Below, in pieces: positions 1 to 5,590 of a DNA stretch of 13,237 nucleotides; position 1 is the stretch's first letter, and each line of letters starts with the position of its first letter. Source of the DNA: Candidatus Taylorbacteria bacterium RIFCSPLOWO2_01_FULL_45_15b (GTDB lineage Bacteria; Patescibacteriota; Minisyncoccia; Phycocordibacterales; 01-FULL-45-15b). The notes beneath the pieces were generated by a model. That model made no database searches and had not been told where the DNA came from. It saw nothing but the letters and a program-made list of their open reading frames with translations. The stretch lies in contig MHRX01000016.1 of the NCBI GenBank assembly GCA_001822655.1, positions 1 through 13,237 of the forward strand. Direction: 5' to 3'. The position numbers and the translations under genes are program-made.

Positions 1-182
1 AAGTGATGAAAGTTTAGCATGCGCACAACCAAGCATGTCGGAGAGCGCCCGCGAAAATATGCCGTTTTAGAGCAGAATTTTCGATAGTTGGCGAGGCATG
101 CCACGGATTTGCGTCTTAAACTGCGATTGGATTGGAGATAGGCTCTAGAACTCATTTCAAAACCTACCATGGTAAATATGAT
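1..182. other. Left-edge stretch without a supportable gene
   Basis: No gene can be supported here. On the minus strand a frame opens with ATG at 170-168 and stays open to the window edge (56 codons). Its product would be rich in Arg, Ser and Cys with a single acidic residue, unlike the confident proteins nearby, so it is probably spurious. On the plus strand, frame 2 is open from position 2 to a TAG at 68-70 and could be the last 22 codons of a gene entering from the left. No tRNA-type T-arm or tmRNA tag sequence was recognised. GGCATGCC near 95-102 is a perfect 8-bp palindrome of unknown meaning. Confidence 0.4.
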
Positions 183-998
183 TCAAGCCATTTCAACAAG
201 CGTGAGAAGCGCTATTGCTACCACGCCGAGCAAAATTCCCAACAACTGAACAGCAGACGCTTTTAACCCTGTGTTTTTTTGAAGTTCCGGAACAAGGTCC
301 GACCCCGCAATATATATGAATCCGCCCGCCGCAATCGGCAAGAGATATGACGTCGCCGTTTCCACTGCGGCGCCGAGAAGAAAGACCAAAGCCGCTCCCA
401 AAAAAGCGGTGAGTGCCGAGACGAAGTTAAAAAAAAGCGCACGTTTCTTTGTGAAGCCTGCGTGGATAAGAAGGCCGTAATCCGCTATTTCATGGGGTAA
501 TTCGTGGAGCAGTATGGCGACGGTACTCGCTATACCCACGGCAGGATTAACGGCGAAGCTTGCCGCAATAATAACGCCGTCAATCATGTTGTGCAGAGCG
601 TCGGAGACAAGTACCATTGTCCCGACGGGCTTAACCGCGTGATCATGAAGGTGGAGTGTGTCCCCCGATTCTTCCACTTTTCCGTGTTCGTGTTTCCATG
701 ATAGAAATTTTTCCAGTACGAAAAAAATGAGTATGCCAAGAATAACAAGCGTCGAAACAATTGCAGGCGCCGTCGCTTCGAAACTTTCCGGCAGAATATG
801 AAAAAATACGTCGGCAAAGAGAGCGCCAACCGATACGCTGACAAGAAAAAAGACCGTCCTTTGAAGCGTGCGGTGCGCGAGAGACAATGTAAAGATGCCC
901 GCAAGCGATATTAGGCTGACGGCGAGAACTGCAATAAATGTATAAACGTACACGATCAAAGTGAGATAATCATACAACACATAGTTGATTGCTTCCAT
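183..998 (-). CDS. ZIP-family divalent metal transporter
   Basis: This 271-residue inner-membrane protein belongs to the ZIP (ZupT/LIV-1-like) family, which moves Zn2+ and related divalent cations into the cytoplasm. About eight hydrophobic segments are visible, roughly at residues 15-38, 44-67, 77-98, 126-148, 153-175, 187-210, 216-236 and 248-268. The family metal site is intact: HNMIDG in helix 4 (H136, N137, D140) and HELPHE in helix 5 (H165, E166, H169, E170). H67 lies in the FFHILPES stretch of helix 2, and the helix 7 region has the typical GGFIYIAGSDLVPEL pattern. The loop before helix 4 carries a small histidine cluster, HLHDH (116-120), a common metal-sensing or metal-delivery feature in ZIPs. 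Length is normal for bacterial members. The ATG start follows a short AT-rich leader with no Shine-Dalgarno site. The gene is divergent from the DsbA-like gene. The exact metal cannot be read from the sequence. Confidence 0.92.
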   Translation of the reverse strand: MEAINYVLYDYLTLIVYVYTFIAVLAVSLISLAGIFTLSLAHRTLQRTVFFLVSVSVGALFADVFFHILPESFEATAPAIVSTLVILGILIFFVLEKFLSWKHEHGKVEESGDTLHLHDHAVKPVGTMVLVSDALHNMIDGVIIAASFAVNPAVGIASTVAILLHELPHEIADYGLLIHAGFTKKRALFFNFVSALTAFLGAALVFLLGAAVETATSYLLPIAAGGFIYIAGSDLVPELQKNTGLKASAVQLLGILLGVVAIALLTLVEMA

Positions 999-1016
999 AT
1001 CATTGTTCGTGGAATT

Positions 1017-1022
1017 ATTTTA
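1017..1022 (-). promoter_or_regulatory. Putative -10 box of the ZIP gene
   Basis: On the minus strand, TAAAAT at 1022-1017 matches TATAAT in five of six bases and lies 18 nt before the ATG, giving a leader of about 11 nt. An overlapping TATAAA (1024-1019) is an alternative. It overlaps the divergent -10 box of the DsbA-like gene, so the two promoters probably compete for polymerase. No convincing -35 box was found. Confidence 0.4.
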
Positions 1023-1026
1023 TAAT
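1021..1026 (+). promoter_or_regulatory. -10 box of the DsbA-like gene (near-leaderless)
   Basis: TATAAT is a perfect -10 consensus, and only 9 nt separate it from the ATG at 1036. Transcription starting about 7 nt downstream would begin within two or three bases of the start codon, giving an essentially leaderless mRNA. This agrees with the absence of a Shine-Dalgarno site. A -35 box at normal spacing is not evident. Confidence 0.6.
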
Positions 1027-1035
1027 AGTTGAATT

Positions 1036-1866
1036 ATGGAACCACAATCACCACAACTGTCCCCTACAAGGGAACAAAAAAATAATTATTCAGTCCCTCT
1101 CTCCATCATTGTTGCCGGCGCGCTGGTGGCGGGAGCTATCTTTTTGAGGAGTGAAGACTCCACTGCGGTAAAGTCGGCGGGAGTGAGCGTGAGGAAGTTC
1201 ACGATTTTACCTGTGACATCGGCTGATCACATTATCGGAAATCCGTCTGCTCCGATTAAAATCGTTGAATATTCCGATACCGAGTGTCCGTTCTGCAAGC
1301 GCCACCACGAAGTATTGCATTCGATTATTGATACGCATGGTAAGGACGGAAGTGTTGCGTGGGTGTATCGCCATCTTCCGATTGAGCAATTACACGCGAA
1401 AGCGTTTACTGAAGCGATAGCTACGGAATGTGCCGCGAGGCTCGGAGGCGAAGACGCATTTTGGAAATATTTAGACAGGATTTACTCGATAACGCCATCA
1501 AACGACGGTCTTGACCCCAACGAGCTTAATATTGGCGCTGTTGAACTGGGCTTACCGCTCGACGAATTTAAATCATGTGTTTCAGAGAAGGAAACAGAAG
1601 TGCGCGTCAAGAGGGACTTCGAAGACGGCCTACAGGCCACTGGCGGCAGGCCAGGCACGCCCTTTAATGTGATCGAAGTCTCGAGGGCAATTAGTGAAAA
1701 GACGAAGAAGAAGATAACGGCTGATATGGTGAAAATATTTCAGGAAAAATATAACAGCGCCCTTGATGAAAGCGTCATGTATTTCTCATCGGATGGAAAG
1801 TATCTTGCGTTTAGCGGCGCTCTGCCCCAGGAGATGATTGAGCTAATGATAAATAATCTAAAATAA
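1036..1866 (+). CDS. Membrane-anchored DsbA-like thiol:disulfide oxidoreductase
   Basis: This 276-residue protein has a short cytoplasmic N-terminus, one transmembrane anchor (about 20-37) and an extracytoplasmic thioredoxin-fold domain of the DsbA/DSBA-like (Thioredoxin_4) type. The redox motif CPFC is at C84-C87 and follows the typical stretch PIKIVEYSDTEC. The cis-proline loop is GRPGTPF with P209 just before the last part of the fold. A helical insertion lies between these (about 120-200). C132 and C181 are a second cysteine pair of the kind that forms a structural disulfide in many DsbA-like proteins. It probably introduces or exchanges disulfides in exported proteins. Such anchored DsbA proteins are frequent in Patescibacteria, usually with a VKOR or DsbB partner, but no partner gene is seen here. 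The ATG is fixed by the TATAAT box directly upstream. No in-frame alternative start has a ribosome-binding site. Confidence 0.9.
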   Translation: MEPQSPQLSPTREQKNNYSVPLSIIVAGALVAGAIFLRSEDSTAVKSAGVSVRKFTILPVTSADHIIGNPSAPIKIVEYSDTECPFCKRHHEVLHSIIDTHGKDGSVAWVYRHLPIEQLHAKAFTEAIATECAARLGGEDAFWKYLDRIYSITPSNDGLDPNELNIGAVELGLPLDEFKSCVSEKETEVRVKRDFEDGLQATGGRPGTPFNVIEVSRAISEKTKKKITADMVKIFQEKYNSALDESVMYFSSDGKYLAFSGALPQEMIELMINNLK

Positions 1867-1914
1867 CGCAGGCATCTTGATAGATTCGCAGGAAATTCAT
1901 CCGACACGAAATGG

Positions 1915-1942
1915 GCGGTATAGATTATAAGCCGCAGATTTT
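1915..1942 (+). terminator. Possible intrinsic terminator after the DsbA-like gene
   Basis: GCGGTATA (1915-1922) pairs with TATA (1926-1929) and CCGC (1932-1935), with a 3-nt GAT loop and a 2-nt AG bulge on the 3' side. TTTT follows at 1939-1942. The U-run is short and the stem is interrupted, so support is moderate. It lies in the 85-bp gap between convergent genes, where a terminator would be expected. Confidence 0.4.
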
Positions 1943-1951
1943 ATACGATCG

Positions 1952-4918
1952 CTATCTCAGCGCCTCACTTAATCGGCACCACTCGCAATCCTTTTGATTG
2001 CAAGATTTATCCCAAAAATCGAGATTGTAAATTTGTTTAATCGTGTCTCGTGTAAGCGCTTCAATTTCTCTCGCTTCGTCGTGTCCAAGCATAAATTCCT
2101 CTCTGTGAATTCTACCTATTTCATCCGGCTCCACAAACTCAATGATCCCTTCTTCCATAACCCATGAGTGTTTTTTTGTTTTCTCAACTAACATTTTGTA
2201 ATAACATAGCTGGCGATAATAATTGCCGTCGGAATGTTTTGTCAAACCCAGGAGCTCGTTACGTGTTTTTGGCTTTCCGGTTTTATAATCAACGATGGAT
2301 ATGCGAGTCTCGTCGTGAAATATGACCTTGTCAAAAATTCCGACGAATGAAATCGGACTAGGTATATCCTTAAGATTAAGCGTTACATCTCGGATGTCGA
2401 CGTCGTTCAGGATATTTTTTGGTGATTTTAGAATTTCCCCGTGATAAACCGCGAGCGCTTTATTACCCTTATCCAAATACGCCTTATAAGAAACATCGCC
2501 CATATAAGTTCGTTCGAGTTGCGTCTCAAAAAAACGCAAAAGTTCAGAGGGGCGGATTTTCTTGCCGACCCTGTGCCTCTCATAAGCATCTCGCAGTGCT
2601 CCATGGATGGCCGTCCCATAAAGCGCCGCGGAGTCGGGAATCTGCGGGAACAAAATAAGATTGATGAAAAAATATCGCCACGGACACTTCAGATAATTGT
2701 TGAGAGCAGAAACGGAAAAATTCCGAGACATGAGCATGCGGCGTAAAACTTCCTTATCACGCAATATCGGGAGTGGCTTGGGGGAGAGATCGGCCTTCGG
2801 CGCTCGCTCTGATTCCTTCTCGCTATCGCATTTTCTAAGTAGACCTGGGTCTATTTCATATATAAACCTAGATGGATCTATCCCCTTCCCGTCGGCGCTG
2901 TTTCTCGCATACGATAGTGTCGCATGCTTGCGAGCGCGTGTTATGGAGACATAGAGCAATCTTCTGTCATCGTCTGTATTTGCGCCCTTTCTGTCATCGC
3001 CGGAATATGGCAAGAGAAAGTAATTGCGATCTTTGCCGCCGCCCCAATTGGAGTCCGTGAGGCCTGTTACGAAGACATGATCAAATTCAAGCCCTTTTGA
3101 TCTATGCGCAGTCAAAAGATTTACTCTGTGAGGGATCTTTTCAAATGATGATCTGTCTACCTTGATGCTGTGCGCCTCCAGTGTTCTAAGGGATTGAAAG
3201 AATTCACTAAGCGTAATACCACTTTGTCGCTCACGGGCCTTCTCAACCTCCGAAATAAAACCGCCCCACAGAGAAATAGCATCACCGTCTTCTTTCCGAA
3301 GAAGCTTGGCAATAAATCCACTTTCTCTCGATATGCGTTGAATTGCACTAGCCGCTTCATCATTCGTAAATATCCGAGACCAAGAGGAAAGTTTGCGTGA
3401 AATGTCAATAAAGAAATACGGCTCCTGAATTTTGGCATCACTCAATTTGCTCTGTGAACTTATTATTCCTATAAGGTTATGGCGCGTCTTTCTAGCGTAC
3501 TCAAATAGAATGTAAATATCAGAAGTCGGAAGAGAAAGAAAATCTAAGAGAAGCACACGCGCTAGAGCTTCATTGTCCGCAAGATCACCAATTGAATGAA
3601 GAAGTGATAAAAAACCGCGAACGCGGTTATTCGCGTAGAAGTCTATTGACGAATGAACAATTGACAAAATCCCCTCGTCGGTTAGCGCTTCCTGAAAAAT
3701 CGACGCCTCATTGTTGTTTCTATAAAGAACAGCAATTTCCGATAGATCCGCGCCCAGGTTGCGCAGATTTACTACTGATTGCGCTATACCGCGTGCTTCG
3801 GCGATGCGCGTCTCGAAGACAAATAGATCAACAGGCTTCTTGTCATCCTGTCTCCCGATAAGCTTGTCCATGCTAAGTTGCGTTGCTTTTTTTGAAAGTT
3901 CTGCAGATGCATCAAGAATTAGTTGGTGGGATCGGTAATTGTGAGTGAGAGCAATAAGAATAGATGCAGGATACAATTTCTGAAAATAGCGGAAGTTTTC
4001 GAGGGACGCTCCTTGAAAGCGGTATATGGCTTGCTTCTCGTCCCCCACGATGAAAAGATTTGGATTGTCGTGATATTCTGCAAGTAATTCAAGAATGTGA
4101 TTTTGCGCCGCGTTCGCGTCTTGATGCTCATCGGCAAGAATGTATTGGTATCTCTCTTGCAATTCTCGCCGCAGATTAGTTTTATCTTTTAATACACTTA
4201 CCATTCCCATAAGTAAATCCTCAAAATCAATGAGCTTTTTATCCCGAAGAATGTCGGAATATTTTTGGTAAACTAGAGCGAGTTCCTTACTTCTCTCTAT
4301 CTTTGAAAGCAGTGTGTGGTACGCGCCTTTTATTTCTCCTTTATACTTCCCCTTTTTATGTCGCAGATCCGGCGCGTCCAATGCTCCTTTTTCAAGCTTT
4401 TTTACGAAATTTGAATATTCTTTCGGTGAAGTATCTTCCCGCTTCAAGGTTTTTATTGCGCCTACTAACTTCGTAACATATGAATATGTGTCATATGCCG
4501 GGCGCACATGCTTGAAATCGCCGTCTGTGAGAATTCTCTCCATAATCTCGATCGCCTCGAAATCATGGATGTGCCGCGAATGTCCTATCACTTGAAACTC
4601 ATCCGGAAATTCGGAAATTATGCGGGAGGCGAAGCTGTGAAAAGTGCTGATATTTACACGATATGCCTCGGGACCAATGATTTCGGCGAGCTTGTGGCGC
4701 ATAGCTCCTGCGGCTGATTCGGTAAAAGTAAGAGCCAAAATATTTTCAGGGCGCGTATCAGTCTTCTTCAATATATTTGCGATACGAAGCGTCAGGATCG
4801 TTGTTTTTCCAGTTCCAGGGCCCGCTATTACCATTACAGGGCCATCGATAGCGTCTACGGCTCTCTTTTGCTCGGGATTCAAAGATTTATATGCTTTTTC
4901 AAACAAATTTACTTTCAT
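1952..4918 (-). CDS. UvrD/Rep-type helicase fused to RecB/AddB-like Fe-S nuclease
   Basis: This 988-residue protein combines a superfamily 1A 3'-5' DNA helicase (about 1-670) with a C-terminal PD-(D/E)XK nuclease (about 730-988). Helicase motifs appear in order: NPEQ Q-motif (14-17), Walker A GPGTGKT (33-39), DEHQD (263-267, with His where Tyr or Phe is usual), GDEKQAIYRFQGA (292-304), NYRS (327-330), TAHRSKGLEFD (603-613) and RRLLYVSITRARK (652-664). Nuclease residues are H772 in GTAIHGA, D863 in GIFDKV, D877 and K879 in VDYKTGK, and Q903 in YRQLCYYK. C745, C973, C978 and C981 frame the nuclease and likely bind a 4Fe-4S cluster as in AddB and Cas4. The expected job is processing of double-strand-break ends, or repair, in one chain. 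It could be annotated as PcrA/UvrD, but the nuclease sets it apart. The gene has its own likely leaderless promoter. Confidence 0.93.
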   Translation of the reverse strand: MKVNLFEKAYKSLNPEQKRAVDAIDGPVMVIAGPGTGKTTILTLRIANILKKTDTRPENILALTFTESAAGAMRHKLAEIIGPEAYRVNISTFHSFASRIISEFPDEFQVIGHSRHIHDFEAIEIMERILTDGDFKHVRPAYDTYSYVTKLVGAIKTLKREDTSPKEYSNFVKKLEKGALDAPDLRHKKGKYKGEIKGAYHTLLSKIERSKELALVYQKYSDILRDKKLIDFEDLLMGMVSVLKDKTNLRRELQERYQYILADEHQDANAAQNHILELLAEYHDNPNLFIVGDEKQAIYRFQGASLENFRYFQKLYPASILIALTHNYRSHQLILDASAELSKKATQLSMDKLIGRQDDKKPVDLFVFETRIAEARGIAQSVVNLRNLGADLSEIAVLYRNNNEASIFQEALTDEGILSIVHSSIDFYANNRVRGFLSLLHSIGDLADNEALARVLLLDFLSLPTSDIYILFEYARKTRHNLIGIISSQSKLSDAKIQEPYFFIDISRKLSSWSRIFTNDEAASAIQRISRESGFIAKLLRKEDGDAISLWGGFISEVEKARERQSGITLSEFFQSLRTLEAHSIKVDRSSFEKIPHRVNLLTAHRSKGLEFDHVFVTGLTDSNWGGGKDRNYFLLPYSGDDRKGANTDDDRRLLYVSITRARKHATLSYARNSADGKGIDPSRFIYEIDPGLLRKCDSEKESERAPKADLSPKPLPILRDKEVLRRMLMSRNFSVSALNNYLKCPWRYFFINLILFPQIPDSAALYGTAIHGALRDAYERHRVGKKIRPSELLRFFETQLERTYMGDVSYKAYLDKGNKALAVYHGEILKSPKNILNDVDIRDVTLNLKDIPSPISFVGIFDKVIFHDETRISIVDYKTGKPKTRNELLGLTKHSDGNYYRQLCYYKMLVEKTKKHSWVMEEGIIEFVEPDEIGRIHREEFMLGHDEAREIEALTRDTIKQIYNLDFWDKSCNQKDCEWCRLSEALR

Positions 4919-4925
4919 TCAAAAA

Positions 4926-4934
4926 AGTATATCA
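4926..4934 (-). promoter_or_regulatory. Extended -10 promoter of the helicase-nuclease gene (leaderless)
   Basis: On the minus strand the extended -10 element TGATATACT occupies 4934-4926 (TG, one base, then TATACT). Exactly 7 nt (TTTTTGA) separate it from the ATG at 4918, so the expected transcription start falls on the start codon and no Shine-Dalgarno site exists. No good -35 box is seen, as is common with extended -10 promoters. Confidence 0.6.
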
Positions 4935-4971
4935 CGGGCCGATGAGTCAGAAATCGGCACTTGTAGACGGC

Positions 4972-5000
4972 TTTACGAGATATTGTTTGTATGCTATAAA
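4972..5000 (+). promoter_or_regulatory. Promoter of the small membrane-protein gene
   Basis: TTTACG (4972-4977, four of six -35 bases) is separated by 17 bp from TATAAA (4995-5000). A TG one base upstream (4992-4993) makes it an extended -10. Transcription should start near 5007, leaving a leader of about 26 nt before the ATG at 5033. This is the only promoter in the window with both a -35 box and a normal leader. Confidence 0.6.
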
Positions 5001-5021
5001 GATTAAAGTAAAACTTGAAAG

Positions 5022-5026
5022 AAAGG
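5022..5026 (+). promoter_or_regulatory. Shine-Dalgarno site that sets the start at 5033
   Basis: AAAGG lies 6 nt before ATG 5033. It favours that ATG over the in-frame TTG at 5015, which has no ribosome-binding site and would fall only about 8 nt after the predicted transcription start. It is the only well-placed Shine-Dalgarno-like site in the window. Confidence 0.55.
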
Positions 5027-5032
5027 CAGCAA

Positions 5033-5233
5033 ATGAAAGTTACAAGAGTCGAGCGTACCTGGATGTATTTTGTCTTTGGACTTACGGCAGTCCTGGGAGC
5101 GAGTCTGATCGTCTATCTGTCGTTTGCGAACATAAAAGAGCCGTCCGATCTGCATGATCTGACTTTTGTTGGTCTTCTTTTCCTCATCTTTGGTGGCTAC
5201 ATGATCTTTGTTATCAAAAACGATCAGCTTTGA
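5033..5233 (+). CDS. Small two-helix membrane protein, unknown function
   Basis: This is a 66-residue hypothetical protein that I do not recognise. A basic N-terminus (KVTRVER) is followed by one hydrophobic segment (about 10-31), a short polar link containing KEPSDLHD (35-42), a second hydrophobic segment (about 43-62) and a charged tail ending KNDQL. This predicts a helical hairpin in the membrane with both ends on the cytoplasmic side. It has no catalytic motif or cysteine. The start was chosen from the AAAGG site 6 nt upstream and from the promoter position; a TTG at 5015 would add six residues. It is transcribed alone, divergent from the helicase gene, with a 3' region that ends in an intrinsic terminator. 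A proper promoter, ribosome-binding site and terminator argue that the gene is real. Confidence 0.7.
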   Translation: MKVTRVERTWMYFVFGLTAVLGASLIVYLSFANIKEPSDLHDLTFVGLLFLIFGGYMIFVIKNDQL

Positions 5234-5237
5234 AGTA

Positions 5238-5273
5238 TGGTGAGGCTCAACCTCACCAAACAACCTCACCAAA
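5238..5273 (+). repeat. Hairpin and 13-bp tandem duplication after the small gene
   Basis: TGGTGAGG (5238-5245) pairs perfectly with CCTCACCA (5251-5258) across a 5-nt loop. The unit CAACCTCACCAAA occurs twice without a gap (5248-5260 and 5261-5273). This gives a second copy of the CCTCACC arm that is free to pair elsewhere. No U-run follows, so this is not itself a terminator. Confidence 0.7.
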
Positions 5274-5309
5274 CAGGGGCCGCTCCGATCAAGTAACGCA
5301 GTCGAAATC

Positions 5310-5335
5310 AACCGTCCAGAGTGAGGCGGTTTTTT
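5310..5335 (+). terminator. Intrinsic terminator of the small membrane-protein gene
   Basis: AACCGTC (5310-5316) pairs with GGCGGTT (5325-5331), including one G-T pair, across an 8-nt loop, and T continues to 5335. Orientation and position fit termination of the plus-strand transcript from 4995-5233. The loop and 3' arm contain GTGAGG (5321-5326), complementary to the CCTCAC arms upstream, so an alternative fold is possible. Confidence 0.65.
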
Positions 5336-5350
5336 GTTCGTTGGTCCGCA

Positions 5351-5387
5351 AAGGTTCGACCTTGTTACCGATTTAAGGTCGAACCTT
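5351..5387. repeat. Perfect 13-bp inverted repeat built from AAGGT-N3-ACCTT units
   Basis: AAGGTTCGACCTT (5351-5363) and AAGGTCGAACCTT (5375-5387) are exact reverse complements separated by 11 bp. Each arm is also a small palindrome of the form AAGGT-N3-ACCTT, so the region can form either one 13-bp stem or two 5-bp stems. A third unit, AAGGT-ATG-ACCT, lies at 5405-5416. No U-run follows on either strand. This looks like a repeated protein-binding or structural DNA motif rather than a terminator. Confidence 0.75.
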
Positions 5388-5403
5388 GGATTAGGTTAAG
5401 GAT

Positions 5404-5538
5404 TAAGGTATGACCTACGCATTCGGCGCATTTCGTCGTTACTTTGCTCGTTTGCTCCCGCGCAGTACTATTCGCACAGCTTGGTCGCAAGCCTTACTCG
5501 TGCCTCGAACTGCATCCAAATGCGTAGGTCCTATAAGG
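5404..5538. mobile_element. MITE-like inverted-repeat element
   Basis: The body spans 5409-5533 (125 bp). Its 18-bp ends (5409-5426 and 5516-5533) are reverse complements with two mismatches, built around GACCTACGCATT. With small gaps the similarity of the two arms continues inward for roughly 18 bp more, so the whole can fold as a long imperfect hairpin. A compact internal stem, GCTTG-GTCG-CAAGC, lies near the right side. TAAGG abuts both ends (5404-5408 and 5534-5538), as a 5-bp target-site duplication would. However, TAAGG-like words are frequent on the left, so chance is possible. It encodes nothing credible. It is most likely a nonautonomous element or an intergenic repeat family. Confidence 0.55.
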
Positions 5539-5554
5539 ATTCTTCCTTGTCTTT

Positions 5555-5589
5555 ATACCAAATACTATATACACAATACTACATACTAT
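5555..5589. repeat. Degenerate 7-bp tandem repeat (five ATAC-led units)
   Basis: Five consecutive heptamers each begin with ATAC: ATACCAA, ATACTAT, ATACACA, ATACTAC and ATACTAT. They end one base before the stop codon of rpoD (5591-5593). The exact 7-bp phasing over 35 bp is visible directly. No clear terminator for the minus-strand rpoD transcript was found here, only a weak AAGGA/TCCTT hairpin around 5535-5549. Confidence 0.7.
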
Positions 5590-5590
5590 C

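Noticed and set aside
1..182. tmRNA or tRNA gene at the left edge
   Set aside because: Some words looked tmRNA-like, but no T-arm GTTCGA in a proper stem, no tag peptide ending in Ala-Ala and no acceptor pairing were found on either strand.
5015..5032. TTG start six codons upstream for the small membrane protein
   Set aside because: It has no Shine-Dalgarno site and lies only about 8 nt after the predicted transcription start. ATG 5033 has AAAGG at 6-nt spacing.
5003..5311. 102-codon minus-strand open frame
   Set aside because: It is antisense to the small membrane-protein gene, which has a promoter, ribosome-binding site and terminator, and it runs through the hairpin and tandem repeat.
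5351..5387. Terminator of rpoD in the 13-bp inverted repeat
   Set aside because: No U-run follows the stem on the minus strand, and it is more than 200 bp from the rpoD stop.
5390..5590. tRNA-like T-arm in the reverse complement of the inverted-repeat element (GTTCGAG)
   Set aside because: The flanking bases do not form a 5-bp T-stem, and no anticodon or acceptor stem is present at the right distances.
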